From Paulinella micropora (lineage: Eukaryota; Cercozoa; Imbricatea; Euglyphida; Paulinellidae): a stretch of 64,000 nucleotides of DNA. Positions 1-10,758 of this stretch are shown here, piece by piece; the first letter of the stretch is position 1; every line of letters begins with the position of its first letter. Below the pieces are notes generated by a model, which worked only from the letters and a program-made list of their open reading frames with translations, was not told the origin of the DNA and searched no databases. The translations under genes and the position numbers were made by a program. The stretch lies in assembly GCA_019918135.1 (NCBI GenBank), contig WBZZ01000603.1, positions 177,501 to 241,500 on the forward strand, written 5' to 3'.

Positions 1-356
1 AAAACACACTACCGCGCACATACCAAACCAATCCTAAATCAACTCAAACTGCTCGACATCACACACCTATATACACTCCGTATATGCATAGAAAATCACC
101 CATTCATTTACCCTAAAAAACACCTCAACAGACCACTTCACAATAACACCTTTACACCAATCAATACCATACACCCATACAAACCCGATACTCAACAAAA
201 GGCAGCCTCTTTGTTATTCACAAAGACCCATACCTCACCAAGATCTTTGCAGATCAATGGAAGTCAATCCCAAAACATGTAACAGATGAAACAAAAATCA
301 AACCATTCAAAAAAGCACTAACTGCATATCTACTAAAACACCAACAAACATCATAA
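1..356 (+). pseudogene. 3' end of a non-LTR retrotransposon reverse transcriptase ORF, frameshifted
   Basis: Reading from base 1 gives about 60 residues of open frame. After a one-base frame change near 181-183, about 57 more residues follow, ending at TAA 354-356. The join reads around YKTRYSTKGSLF and the tail ends KALTAYLLKHQ. A tyrosine/threonine/arginine-type motif followed by a short basic tail is typical of the extreme C terminus of LINE polymerases in invertebrate animals. The frame change means this copy is dead. It is truncated by the window edge, so the family cannot be named. Its importance is that it marks the left flank as animal-like chromosomal DNA rather than virus. Confidence 0.6.
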
Positions 357-379
357 TACATATAACATACGCACACGCG

Positions 380-437
380 CGAAGAAGAAGAAGAAGAAGA
401 AGAAGAAGAAGAAGAAGAAGAAGAAGAAGAAGAAGAA
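380..437. repeat. GAA microsatellite
   Basis: About 18 uninterrupted GAA units directly follow the retrotransposon tail. Such a tract can form at the poly(A)-like end of a non-LTR insertion, but the origin here is inference. Confidence 0.9.
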
Positions 438-947
438 AGAAGTGAAGGGGGGTGGGGGTAAGAGAGAGAGAGAAGAACACTAGACTTGCTCCTTTGTCTG
501 CTACCTGAAAAAGAACTCTCCGAATCAATCGACGTATATGGTCAACCACGCCCACTCCCAACTTTACCCCCCCCCCCCCCTCTTTCATTTTTCTCATGAA
601 AAAAGAAAAGAGAGGGGGGGCCGCCACACATACGTTATAGCCACACATACGTTATACTACGTATACACCTTTACAATTACATATACCCATAACATAACAT
701 AATTAATATATATCACCGCGCAATATATCTAAGCAAAAATATTAATTTTAATAACTATAATACAATATAAATACTGAGCCGCTGAATACTAATTTTAAAA
801 TTAATATCTTCCTTAATACGCTCAACTGAATAACTAGGTTTCCACCTTTGATAAAGGTATAACTTACTAGCTATACTTTTCACGTGGACGTTCCCTGAGT
901 CCAATTGTAAAAATTGTTCTCTCAATAAAAGCGAAGAAGAAGAAGAA

Positions 948-1073
948 GAGAGAGAGAGAGAGAGAGATCTTAGCGCAGGCACTGGTGCCCGGACCGGTCG
1001 GGATAAAAGGATATATCTATACCCTGTTGTCCCTACCGGTCCGGACACCGATATCGATGTTTAGGTAAGACTA

Positions 1074-1113
<40 letters not shown>

Positions 1114-1124
1114 AGAGAGAGAGC

Positions 1125-1157
<33 letters not shown>

Positions 1158-1159
1158 AA
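948..1159. repeat. GA microsatellites flanking a hairpin
   Basis: GA-rich tracts occur at about 948-967, 1075-1111 and 1134-1157. Between the first two, 984-1003 and 1030-1049 form an imperfect 20-bp inverted repeat (18 of 20 positions pair) built around ACCGGTCC, with a 26-base AT-rich loop. No coding capacity is seen. This is either a small hairpin mobile-element remnant or simple repeat DNA. Confidence 0.7.
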
Positions 1160-1700
1160 CCTCAAATTCTACCTTTTGTAATGCCCCCAACGATAGCTCA
1201 ATAAAAGTCGGTAATACAACCAAACACAGTCGTCAAGAATGAGAATGATGTCTCGTTGTATTAGCCCAGAGAAAGGAATAAGGAAAACTGCAACAGATCA
1301 GGAATAAAATGGCATCAGGTCCAATCCGGACAAATAATACTGAAAAACAGGCTGGTGCACCTGTTACTAGGAAAAAGGTACTTTTTATCGGCTATCCGGG
1401 TGATACCCCCTCCCGTTTTAATGACGGAAATAGCATTTTCGTCATACAATTTCTAATTTTTTTCTGCGCTATGGAGTCATGCCACACAGCGCATCTACCC
1501 ACGGATAGACGCTAAAATACGATAGATATATCCTCATACGGCACGTCAAAGCGCATTCTCTAGCAATTCTTGTAAATTTTGAACTCCTCCCTTCAACTTC
1601 TTTTTTTTTTCTTCTCTGCAGTATGTCAAGAACAAATGTATTACCATTAAAAAATACAAGCAACGTGGTGCCGTATTCCCCCTTGATCTTCTTCGCCTTG

Positions 1701-1711
<11 letters not shown>
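1160..1711. other. Unassigned flank DNA
   Basis: I see no gene, RNA or clear repeat here. The open frames that cross it are short and run into the ATT satellite, so they are not believed. Confidence 0.5.
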
Positions 1712-1762
<51 letters not shown>

Positions 1763-1763
1763 T
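1712..1763. repeat. ATT microsatellite
   Basis: A run of ATT units directly precedes the first SINE copy. The same unit separates the two SINE copies and the 492-bp repeats, so ATT tracts appear to be the 3' tails or joints of these elements. Confidence 0.9.
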
Positions 1764-2029
1764 GGACACCGTGATAGCCCAGTGGTCAAGTTCTATCATC
1801 TGGGCCCTGTCGCCAGTTCGATTTTCGTCGGTGCCACCAGTATTTTCATTGAACATACCGATCCGTCTGGACCAGTGTTTTCATTGAACATACCGGTCCG
1901 TCTGGAAGTGTTGGAACTGTCCTTGCGGGGGTGTCACTAGAGCCTATCGTCAATTCTTCGTACTCCCCTCACGGGTGAGACGATGGAGGCGCATGTGCAG
2001 AAATGCATCAGCCATTGACAGAGAAGCAC
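1764..2029 (+). mobile_element. tRNA-derived SINE, copy 1
   Basis: The 5' part holds an RNA polymerase III A box (around TAGCCCAGTGG at about 1774) and a B box (AGTTCGATTTTCG at about 1815, with two changes from consensus), spaced as in a tRNA. The body contains two near-identical 35-bp segments beginning TTTTCATTGAACATACCG. The element ends in a long ATT tract, as expected for a SINE with a simple-repeat tail. About 266 bp are shared with the copy at 2142. The changed B box suggests this is the older of the two. Confidence 0.7.
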
Positions 2030-2141
<112 letters not shown>

Positions 2142-2407
2142 GGACACCGTGATAGCCCAGTGGTCAAGTTCTACCATCTGGGCCCTGTCGCCAGTTCGAT
2201 TCCCGTCGGTGCCACCAGTATTTTCATTGAACATACCGGTCCGTCTGGACCAGTATTTTCATTGAACATACCGGTCCGTCTGGAAGTGTTGGAACTGCCT
2301 TTGCGGGGGTGTCATTAGAGCTTATCGTCAATTCTTCGTACTCCCCTCACGGGTGAGACGATGGAGGCGCATGTGCAGAAATGCATCAGCCATTGACAGA
2401 GAAGCAC
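2142..2407 (+). mobile_element. tRNA-derived SINE, copy 2
   Basis: This has the same structure as the copy at 1764, with an intact B box (AGTTCGATTCCCG) and the duplicated TTTTCATTGAACATACCG segment. It ends in another ATT tract at 2408-2446. The 378-bp spacing and near identity mean that either a SINE plus satellite unit was tandemly duplicated or the same element inserted twice into ATT DNA. No coding potential is seen. Confidence 0.7.
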
Positions 2408-2447
<40 letters not shown>

Positions 2448-2448
<1 letters not shown>

Positions 2449-2934
2449 TGCCTTGGAGTGTTGACTGTGACATATTTGAGGGAAATCCCGATGAAAAAAC
2501 CTAGTCACGCTTGCTAAACAGAGTTCCAGCCCAATGGCCTCAAGGCGTTAAACTGGGACGCCAACTCATAACCCTTTGGTGGTAGATGCTGGGTAGGAGG
2601 GTCGTTGCGCGCGTAAAAGATCTTAAACTCCGCATATGCTGGTTGATAGCCCAGGACCCAGCAGACACCAGATTGTTATGGGCGGGGTTTCGAGGCAGCT
2701 CTAGCAACCGCGCTTGGTGTATGCACTTGCACATTCGGTGACGTCTTGCAAGAGGTTGCTGGGACTGCGGAATAACCTCGGCTTAGTGCAGTCTTGCCCT
2801 CAGGAGCTCTATCGGTGGCCCCGATCATCAGGCGAGAGACTGACACGGGGGGGTGGAGGACCTCGAACAAGGGTATTGGAGGCTTATGTCCGTTGAGGAT
2901 ATGCCATTAGCTGCATCAGTACGCCTCAGATATT

Positions 2935-2984
<50 letters not shown>

Positions 2985-4457
2985 TAAATCTGCCTTGGAG
3001 TGTTGACTGTGACATATTTGAGGGAAATCCCGATGAAAAAACCTAGTCACACTTGCTAAACAGAGTTCCAGCCCAATGGTTCAAGGCGTTAAACTGGGAC
3101 GCCAACTCATAACCCTTTGGTGGTAGATGCTGGGGAGGAGGGTCGTTGCGCGCGTAAAAGATCTTAAACTCCGCATATGCTGGTTGATAGCCCAGGACCC
3201 AGCAGACACCAGATTGTTATGGGTGGGGTTTCGAGGCAGCTCTAGCAACCGCGCTTGTTGTATGCACTTGCACATTCGGTGACGTCTTGCAAGAGGTTGC
3301 TGGGACTGCGGAATAACCTCGGCTTAGTGCAGTCTTGCCCTCAGGAGCTCCATCGGTGGCCCCGATCATCAGGCGAGAGACTGACACGGGGGGGTGGAGG
3401 ACCTCGAACAAGGGTATTGGAGGCTTATGTCCGTTGAGGATATGCCATTAGCTGCATCAGTACGCCTCAGATATAGTAAATCTGCCTTGGAGTGTTGACT
3501 GTGACATATTTGAGGGAAATCCCGATGAAAAAACCTAGTCACACTTGCTAAACAGAGTTCCAGCCCAATGGTTCAAGGCGTTAAACTGGGACGCCAACTC
3601 ATAACCCTTTGGTGGTAGATGCTGGGGAGGAGGGTCGTTGCGCGCGTAAAAGATCTTAAACTCCGCATATGCTGGTTGATAGCCCAGGACCCAGCAGACA
3701 CCAGATTGTTATGGGTGGGGTTTCGAGGCAGCTCTAGCAACCGCGCTTGGTGTATGCACTTGCACATTCGGTGACGTCTTGCAAGAGGTTGCTGGGACTG
3801 CGGAATAACCTCGGCTTAGTGCAGTCTTGCCCTCAGGAGCTCCATCGGTGGCCCCGATCATCAGGCGAGAGACTGACACGGGGGGGTGGAGGACCTCGAA
3901 CAAGGGTATTGGAGGCTTATGTCCGTTGAGGATATGCCATTAGCTGCATCAGTACGCCTCAGATATAGTAAATCTGCCTTGGAGTGTTGACTGTGACATA
4001 TTTGAGGGAAATCCCGATGAAAAAACCTAGTCACACTTGCTAAACAGAGTTCCAGCCCAATGGTTCAAGGCGTTAAACTGGGACGCCAACTCATAACCCT
4101 TTGGTGGTAGATGCTGGGGAGGAGGGTCGTTGCGCGCGTAAAAGATCTTAAACTCCGCATATGCTGGTTGATAGCCCAGGACCCAGCAGACACCAGATTG
4201 TTATGGGTGGGGTTTCGAGGCAGCTCTAGCAACCGCGCTTGGTGTATGCACTTGCACATTCGGTGACGTCTTGCAAGAGGTTGCTGGGACTGCGGAATAA
4301 CCTCGGCTTAGTGCAGTCTTGCCCTCAGGAGCTCCATCGGTGGCCCCGATCATCAGGCGAGAGACTGACACGGGGGGGTGGAGGACCTCGAACAAGGGTA
4401 TTGGAGGCTTATGTCCGTTGAGGATATGCCATTAGCTGCATCAGTACGCCTCAGATA
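2448..4457. repeat. Tandem array of a 492-bp repeat, four copies
   Basis: Copies start at 2448, 2990, 3482 and 3974 with the same CTGCCTTGGAGTG head. The first is 542 bp because it carries an ATT tract (2936-2984) at its end. The next two are 492 bp each with no net length difference, and only about one substitution is visible between copies 2, 3 and 4. The small open frames inside are identical in every copy and look like chance frames. The array is followed by ATT repeats and a truncated fifth copy. It is young satellite-like or segmental DNA of the flanking genome. Confidence 0.9.
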
Positions 4458-4459
4458 TT

Positions 4460-4524
<65 letters not shown>
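4458..4524. repeat. ATT microsatellite
   Basis: An ATT tract terminates the fourth 492-bp copy and leads into a partial fifth copy. Confidence 0.9.
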
Positions 4525-4527
<3 letters not shown>

Positions 4528-4649
4528 CCCAATGGCCTCAAGACGTTAAACTGTGACGCCAACTCATAACCCTTTGGTGGTAGATGCTGGGGAGGAGGGT
4601 CGTTGCGCGCGTAAAAGATCTTAAACTCCGCATATGCTGGTTGATAGCC
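4525..4649. repeat. Truncated fifth copy of the 492-bp repeat; left junction of the viral element
   Basis: This matches bases 2527-2651 of the first copy, then diverges abruptly after TTGATAGCC at 4649. The following 150 bases are pyrimidine-rich and unlike the repeat, and viral-type genes begin at 4865. The break inside a repeat unit is the best candidate for the boundary between flanking chromosome and the virus-like element. Whether it is a true insertion site or an assembly join cannot be decided from the sequence. Confidence 0.6.
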
Positions 4650-4801
4650 TCGGTTTACTATCTCCCCCTCTTTCCTTCCGTCTCCCCCTCCAACCCCCCT
4701 CTGATCCCTTCTCTCTTCCCTCTCCTGCCTCTCTTCTTCTATCCGGTTGTTATCTCAGTGTTTCATGAACAAGCCACTAGCAGAATGAAAAAAAATATTT
4801 T

Positions 4802-4830
4802 TTTTTAATAAAAAAGCTTTATTTCCTCTG
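4802..4830. terminator. Poly(A) signals at the left end of the element
   Basis: AATAAA is present on the plus strand near 4807, and its complement TTTATT near 4821 gives AATAAA on the minus strand, about 40 bases beyond the stop of the leftward gene ending at 4865. The minus-strand signal fits 3' processing of that gene. Confidence 0.55.
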
Positions 4831-4864
4831 GACTTTGACTAGTCGTTTTAGGTTTCTAGCGTTG

Positions 4865-6717
4865 TTATAAGTTGGCGTCTTCTAGATAGAATTTTAAAAA
4901 AGATCCTTCATCAGGAGCTGGATCCGCGGCAAAGGTAGGGTTCAGCTGGGGCGGAGCCTGTCTCTGTTTTTTACTAGGTGGTGTCAAATTCCTTGTGGCC
5001 CGCTTCTGCCTGGCAGCGGGTCCTGGGCCGGACAGGAGCCCGTCCAAAACAGCGGCCATGTTTATTTCATAGGCATCTAGACTTATCACAGCACCTAATG
5101 CTTCACTTTCTGGCTCACACCCGACTGACGAGGGGGAGGGGGGACTTGCGCTGCGACGTTTGGGGCGCGGGACGGTGGTGGTGGTGGCCTCTTGGGGAGT
5201 AGGAGGGAGGCTCGGAGGGCCTGCACGCGGGGGCGACGGCACCGGCTGCGGGGGGGGGGGGGGGGGGGTTAAAGAGCGCGAGCTCTTGCTCTCTGGCGGC
5301 TTGCGCGATCTTGCGGGCCGCCTTGGCGGGCTGCTACTGCTTTTTTTTTTGTTTTACTAGGCGGAAGCCCGCGTCGTCGGCCAGGGGGAGGACCGGGGGG
5401 CGCTGTGGGGGTGCGGTGCTGGCGCGTAGCTGGCACGTCTCCCCCCTCGCCGCGGCCACCGCCGCCGCCGTCGTCATCGTCGTCGTGCTCCTCGCCCTCC
5501 CGCGTCGGTGTCGGTTGGGGTGGATTGATGTACCACTTCTGTTGCTTCAGCACATTGCTCTTGGACATCGCAGCGCTTCTGCTCCGGCAGCCTGCCCAGC
5601 TCGGTTGTCAATGCATTCCACCAAGCTACATAGGCGTGGCAGTCGCGCGTGGGGGCCAGCAGGGGTGCAAGCGGGCGTTTCGCCGGGTCCGCGGGGTCGA
5701 GGGGGCACAAGTACACGTCGTTTCCCTTGGAACCAGCTTCTGTCGGATCCTGTGCTGGGGCGGCGGATTCCTGCTCGATGGCCCGCTGAAGGTTCATCAT
5801 CCAGCCCCTATCTAGGGCGGGCAGTTGGCTGCCAGTCAGGGGCAGGCCTGTTGTGTGATCGACGCTAGGAGTGAAAGCGGTGTTGAACTTTATGTGGTAG
5901 GCATAGTTGATAGGATAGAGCTTGCGCAGGTAGAGCTGCTCGGCGGCTTGCGCCAGCGAGAGCTGCCCCCCGCCCCCCGCCGCCTGTGTCGTCTGCTGCT
6001 GCTTGGTCCAGCCCAAAAAGAAGGGGTGTACGGTGAGCTCGCGGAGCAGCCGGCGAACCGGGTGATCCGAGTGAGGAACGAGGCGCGCCCCCGCGGAGGT
6101 GGTAGTGGTGGGTGGCGGTGGCTGCGCGCTCAGCAACTGGCAATGAAACTCGAGCACGCTGAGGCACGACGGGCTGGTAGTGCGAAGTTCCGGATTGCGC
6201 TCGGAAAAAAGGCAGCAGGCCTCGTCTTCGGCTAGGTACGCCAGCAGGCGGTAGAGCAAGTCTGCACGGGGTCGCAGCTTCTCCCACACAAAAGCTAGCA
6301 GGGCTTTTTCAAAGTGTAACTGCTTGCTGGGGGACAACCGCAGAGTGTACAGGGACGAGGCCAGCAGCACCAGCTGCGCCAACACAAAGGGGACGACTCT
6401 GGCTCCTGCAGGTCGGGCGGGGGCAGACCGTGGTCGCCGCTGTTCGCTCCTTCGGACAGCGAGGCGCACAAACAGCGATACCGCAGGGCCGTCTCTCCCG
6501 TCCTCAGGTCCTCCACTGGCTGCAGGTTAGCCAACGCATGGCACATCATTGATTTTTGTTTGCCAATTCGCGTCCCAGTGTGCAGTTGTGGCCGCTCTAG
6601 CCCGAGCTTGCTCTTGAGAACGCGAGACCGACCTCCCCGCCGCCTGTCTAAACTTGTCAGCCACGATCTTCTGGCAATCGGCAAAGCCGCACTCCAGGGC
6701 CAGTTCCTTCCAGGCCT
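4865..6717 (-). CDS. Unknown protein, fragmented reading frame
   Basis: I do not recognise this product. The reading frame is assembled from several leftward segments: roughly 6717-6545, 6530-6380, 6400-5530, 5530-5270 and 5242-4865. The middle segment is best and reads as a globular domain (around HFEKALLAFVWEKLRP and YPINYAYHIKFNTAF). The C-terminal third is low complexity: acidic (EEHDDDDDGG), Pro-rich, then basic stretches such as PKRRSA and KKQRQ that could be nuclear localisation signals. A 20-base G tract at 5249-5268 falls in one join. No start codon is resolved; the segment opens just after the gene ending at 6777. The segments could also be two genes. The C-terminal stop and nearby poly(A) signal are firm. 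Confidence 0.4.
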
Positions 6718-6776
6718 AGAGGGTACCAGGCTGAACTAGTTTTTTTGTCTTTTTCTACCTGGGACAGGTACCCGGT

Positions 6777-8796
6777 TCATTTACTATCTTTGTGCAGCTG
6801 GTCTGTTTCCAGTTGGTGGAGCAGGTTGTAAGTTTTCATAAGCTGATACTTGTCCATGGCCGCCTGCCGGGGCAGTCTCCCTACATGCCATTTGCAAACT
6901 TTAAGCAAAGCCCCCGTTTTTCTGTAACTGGCCCATGGGAGGTTGAAATTTGTCCAAGGGCGATTATCGCGGTCTTTCTTGTTAAAGGCCAGGCACAGTT
7001 CGTCTCCCTGCTTCGTGTCCGACACCAGCAGTACGTTGTAGACGGACACCGCCGTGAAGACAAAGTAGCCGCGCTCGTTCCAGACCAGTGCGGCCTCTTG
7101 GCGTTTGCCTGTTAAACCATTTTTGTCCTTGCTGTAGAAATCGTGCGGGAAATTGGCTATCGTCTGGCTTAGCCGAACTATCAGCTGCATCACGTCCACT
7201 AGCTTCTCCTGCAGCTCAGCCGTCAACTTCTGGCCCCGAGCCAGCTAGCCAGCAGCTGGTGATCGCTGGTCACGTAAAAAGTGTTGAAACAAAACAAAGA
7301 GGCGCGGGCAAAGGGCAGCGCCCCACTATAGCGGTATTTGGAGCCAGTGTCAGTTTTCTTGTAATGCGACTTGTGCGGCTTGCGAGCCCTCTTCGTCGCG
7401 GCCAGCCAGATGTGCTCGTCAGAGGCCCCCTCGCGTCCTGCTTCGTTGGCAGCCAGCCAGCGCTCGCACCCAGTTGAGTACACCGTGTGCGCCGCCTGCC
7501 CCCACTTGTCGAGCACCTGCCGCGTCTCTGTGGCTACATGACCTAGCTCGATCTGTCGGTGAAGCCAGGTTGACAAACGGCCGTACCCCCCCTCGTTCCT
7601 AAACGCAGACTCGTCCCCTGTCGTGCTACTTGGGTTCTCCGGCTCGTTGGTGGTGGGGTTGTAACAGTTGCTATTGTTGCGATCAATGATAATCGTCTCG
7701 CCTACGCGACCCCTCTCGGCCAACAACCTGAAAACGTTCTTCTGGTACCTGACGTCATAGGCCCGGTTGGCGCCACACTGCTGGCCTCAGCAAATGTCCA
7801 ACGAGCGCGTCATCACTATAGGTAGGAGCTCGGCCATGGGCACCAGTTCGATCTGCAGCGTGGCCTGGTAGCGGCCGGCCAATTTCTCGTAGCCCAGGTT
7901 ATAAGCATCCAGCGGCAGCCCCGGCACGCGCAGCACGTTAAAACACGGGGCCTCTGCTAGATGAAAGGAACACAGCATGTACGTGGGTCCGGCGCTCTTC
8001 TTCTTTGATTCTACGCAATCCTGCGAGTCACTGTCCGGTCGCGTCTTGCCCCAAGCTTGCGGGTCGCCATCTGGTCGCGTCAGCCTGCACATTGGGACCT
8101 GCAACTCTGAGCCCTGCCCCGTTGGTCCGCGCTGTTCTGAGGCCTGCGCGCCGCTCTTTTCGCGCACCGACGCTAGGTTCAGTACACCCTTCTGGCCTGC
8201 GCTGTGCTTGAGATACTTCAACAGAGCTCGCCTAAACTTTAACTTGTCTTGTGTCCAAAGATTGGGGTTCTTTTCGTCGGGCAGGCTTAGCCCCACTGCG
8301 CTCTTTTTTTTCCTGTTGCTCTTTCCGTCGCCGACTGCCACGCCTCGCCCTTCCCCGCCCGGAGCGTTGCCATTGTCTGCCTCTCCTGCTTCGTTCAGGT
8401 CGATGCCGGGCCCTCTGTTTTTGTCGACGGGCCCGTCGTCTTCATCCTCTTCTTCGATCCCGCCGTCGTCAAGGCACAGGCGCACACTAGTCTGTGGCTG
8501 CGTCGCCCGCCCCACCGCGCGCGCCCCCCTGGACCTGCCGTAGCTTGCTTCGCTTCGGCTGCGGCACCTGGCCGCCCGCTCTGGCTTTCGCTGTTGTCGA
8601 GCAGATCCATCCGCAGCGATTGCAGAGTGATGGTGCTTTTGAGGTCATCATCATTGTACAGCCAGGAAAAGCTATAATCCAACGCGGTCGGCTCACCCAG
8701 CATCGAGCCTGTGGTTCTAGCGCTAAGAACCGTGCATATAGACTTGGTTTCAAAAAGTAATTGGTCGTCGCCGTCAACACTCCCTACGGAGCTCAT
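6777..8796 (-). CDS. Unknown protein of about 670 residues, three frameshifts
   Basis: The start is ATG at 8796 (MSSVGSVDGDDQ), just downstream of a GA tract at 8814-8861. The frame moves to another near 8500, again near 7780-7730, and again at 7226, where stop and next open frame overlap. The pieces give an acidic N-terminal region with EEEDEDDGP, a basic GKSNRKKK patch, then a globular C-terminal half (FVFTAVSVYNVLLVSD, then WASYRKTGALLKVCKW). No known domain is visible. Because each piece ends almost exactly where the next begins, I read them as one interrupted gene rather than an operon. The stop is at 6777. Confidence 0.45.
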
Positions 8797-8808
8797 GTTT
8801 TCAGCACA

Positions 8809-8866
<58 letters not shown>

Positions 8867-9069
8867 CTCGCACACAGGGGTTTCACGTTGTATGTTACAT
8901 ACAAAAGAAGAAGAAAAGAGGTGGGTGGTGGGAGATGAAGGGAGAAATGAGGAAAGGCCTGCCCTAACACATTTCAACCCCCTCCGTCTCTCCTCTCCCC
9001 CCCCCTCTCCCCCCTTCCCGCCCCGTCTTCTTACCCTCTCTCCCCACGTACTCTCCCACTCTTGACTGA
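8797..9069. repeat. Divergent intergenic region with GA tract
   Basis: A GA dinucleotide run (about 8814-8861) sits 20 bases upstream of the ATG at 8796, followed by a C/T-rich stretch (8980-9060). It separates a leftward gene from a rightward one and is therefore the likely promoter region for both. No TATA box was recognised. Confidence 0.5.
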
Positions 9070-10020
9070 ATTACAAACACATTAATCTTGTCTGTCTTGG
9101 CCATCATCGCGTCTGTCGTCTTTGGGGAGCCTAGTGACAAAGAGCCCGTCGCCTTTTGCTCTACCTGGCGAGTGCGGGCTGGCCAAACCCTAGAGCTGCC
9201 GGCCATGGTAGGGTCCTCAAGTCCGCGCCCGTTAACTGGGGGGATAATAGCACGTCTGCCCCCCTGCCCCACTTTGCCCAGCCCTTGCGCTCATGAATAC
9301 CAAACCGACGGAATTGTCTCCGTCACAACCTTTCCCGATCTCACCGGCCGGACTATGGCAAATGCGGCGCAGACTACACGCGACTCCCTCCTCGGCATCG
9401 AAAGTTGGGGCAACCTCATGCTAAACCCCCGGAGCGGCCAGCACTTCTACAACTGCACACAGCTTACGTCTCTGCCCTCGTACCCCCCGCCTGCTACCTA
9501 CAAGCTGACCTCGCTGGACCATTCCTTTTCTCTGGCACGAAACCTTAACAGCGGCGCTATTGGGCATTGGGATATCTCGGGGGTGACTGCTCTGCGCGGC
9601 GTGTTTGCTAAAGCCACCAAGTTCAACCAAGACCTGAGCGCCTGGGACACGACCCGCGTACTAGACGCCACAGGGGCTTTTCTGGAAGCCGAAAGCTTCA
9701 ACAGCCCCTTGGCAAACTGGTCCATGCCTAACCTGATCGACGCCTCCGCCATGTTGTCTCAGGCCACAAGCTTCAATCAGCCCTTGCAGTCGTGGAAACT
9801 ACCTTCGCTTCGGCGCGCCAACGCCATGTTTATGGGCGCAGCCGCCTTCGACCAAGACCTATCCGCATGGTCTTTAAACCCCTCCCTCAACTGCCAGTAC
9901 TTTGCTTGGGACAGCAAACTGCAGCCTACCCACTACCCCCGCCACCTGCCTAGCAACTGTCTCTACCCCACAGTCTCGCCTGGGTTGCTGTTCCAAGCTT
10001 CGTCCTGTCCCGCATTATGA
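9070..10020 (+). CDS. BspA-like (DUF285) repeat protein, probably secreted
   Basis: The second half holds four successive repeats of the DUF285/BspA type, each a short unit with F-N-Q-D/P-L-x-x-W: FNQDLSAWD, FNSPLANWS, FNQPLQSWK and FDQDLSAWS. Such repeats form leucine-rich-like solenoids in bacterial surface proteins and occur widely in protists and giant viruses. The open frame begins at 9070 with a hydrophobic run (SVLAIIASVVF) resembling a signal peptide, but no in-frame ATG precedes it; the first codon of a standard ORF would be TTG at 9088. The first ATG is at about 9205, after the hydrophobic run. Either the start has been lost by a frameshift or a non-AUG start is used. The frame is otherwise intact to the stop. 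Confidence 0.75.
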   Translation: MTNTLILSVLAIIASVVFGEPSDKEPVAFCSTWRVRAGQTLELPAMVGSSSPRPLTGGIIARLPPCPTLPSPCAHEYQTDGIVSVTTFPDLTGRTMANAAQTTRDSLLGIESWGNLMLNPRSGQHFYNCTQLTSLPSYPPPATYKLTSLDHSFSLARNLNSGAIGHWDISGVTALRGVFAKATKFNQDLSAWDTTRVLDATGAFLEAESFNSPLANWSMPNLIDASAMLSQATSFNQPLQSWKLPSLRRANAMFMGAAAFDQDLSAWSLNPSLNCQYFAWDSKLQPTHYPRHLPSNCLYPTVSPGLLFQASSCPAL

Positions 10021-10758
10021 GCTCTGCGCAACAACGCAAAAATAAGGGCGCACTGGTCGCGCGACCGCGCACCTTGAGCTAAAGAATGGATCCGGCTGGG
10101 ATCTTAAAAAACCGTGCCCGACGGTTCAAGTCTCTCTCTCTCTCTCACTCTTTTCTCCTTCCCCCCCCCCCCCCTATATACCCACTCAGTCGCACTCTCC
10201 CTCTCCCCCCCCCCCCCCAAACAATGCCAAAGCATGCGGAGCACAAATGTATCCAATTTTTGTGGATAAAACACTCGAGTGCGCGCCACCCCCCCCCCCT
10301 TAAATTAAATAATATTTTTTACCCTTCTGGATAATATACGGCTTTCCGCTTTTATTTCTATAAACCCGCGGGGGTCTTAATTTCTGTTTCTTTGATATTT
10401 TAGAATTGCGCTGTTTCTTTGCCCGCGCCCAGGGGGGGGGGGGTGCCCCCCCTTGGTCACTTGGCAGAGGGGGAGGGGGGGACGCCCCCCCCCCCTCCTC
10501 GAGGAATAAAAGAGAGATAGGCGCGTTTTAGTAGTATACGCCTGGCAAGTCAAACAAGTGCGTGTGTGTTTTTTTGTTGTTTTTTTTAAGTAAAGACAGA
10601 TTCCGACGCTTGGCACTTTTAAACCGGTGACGAATTTCGGCGGTGGCAACTGGCGTCCAAGAAAGCCAGCCTCCTGCTGGGCTGCTTGTGGCGCAGATTG
10701 TGTTGGGAACCCAAACAAGTTGTGTCCAAACTAACGTCTCTCGAGGTATCGAGGGCGC
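10021..10758. other. Intergenic, homopolymer-rich
   Basis: This stretch contains C runs at about 10158, 10207 and 10290 and G/C runs at 10430-10500. AATAAA occurs at about 10504 on the plus strand, and TTTATT near 10351 (minus-strand AATAAA) could serve the leftward RRM gene. No convincing gene is seen. Confidence 0.45.

Noticed and set aside
2540-4421. Small open frames of 60-64 residues repeated in each 492-bp unit
   Set aside because: Overlapping frames on both strands are all equally conserved because the DNA is nearly identical, and no start context or domain supports translation.
5311-6235. Rightward frames across the first leftward gene
   Set aside because: They have no motif or poly(A) support and lie antisense to the better-looking leftward frame.
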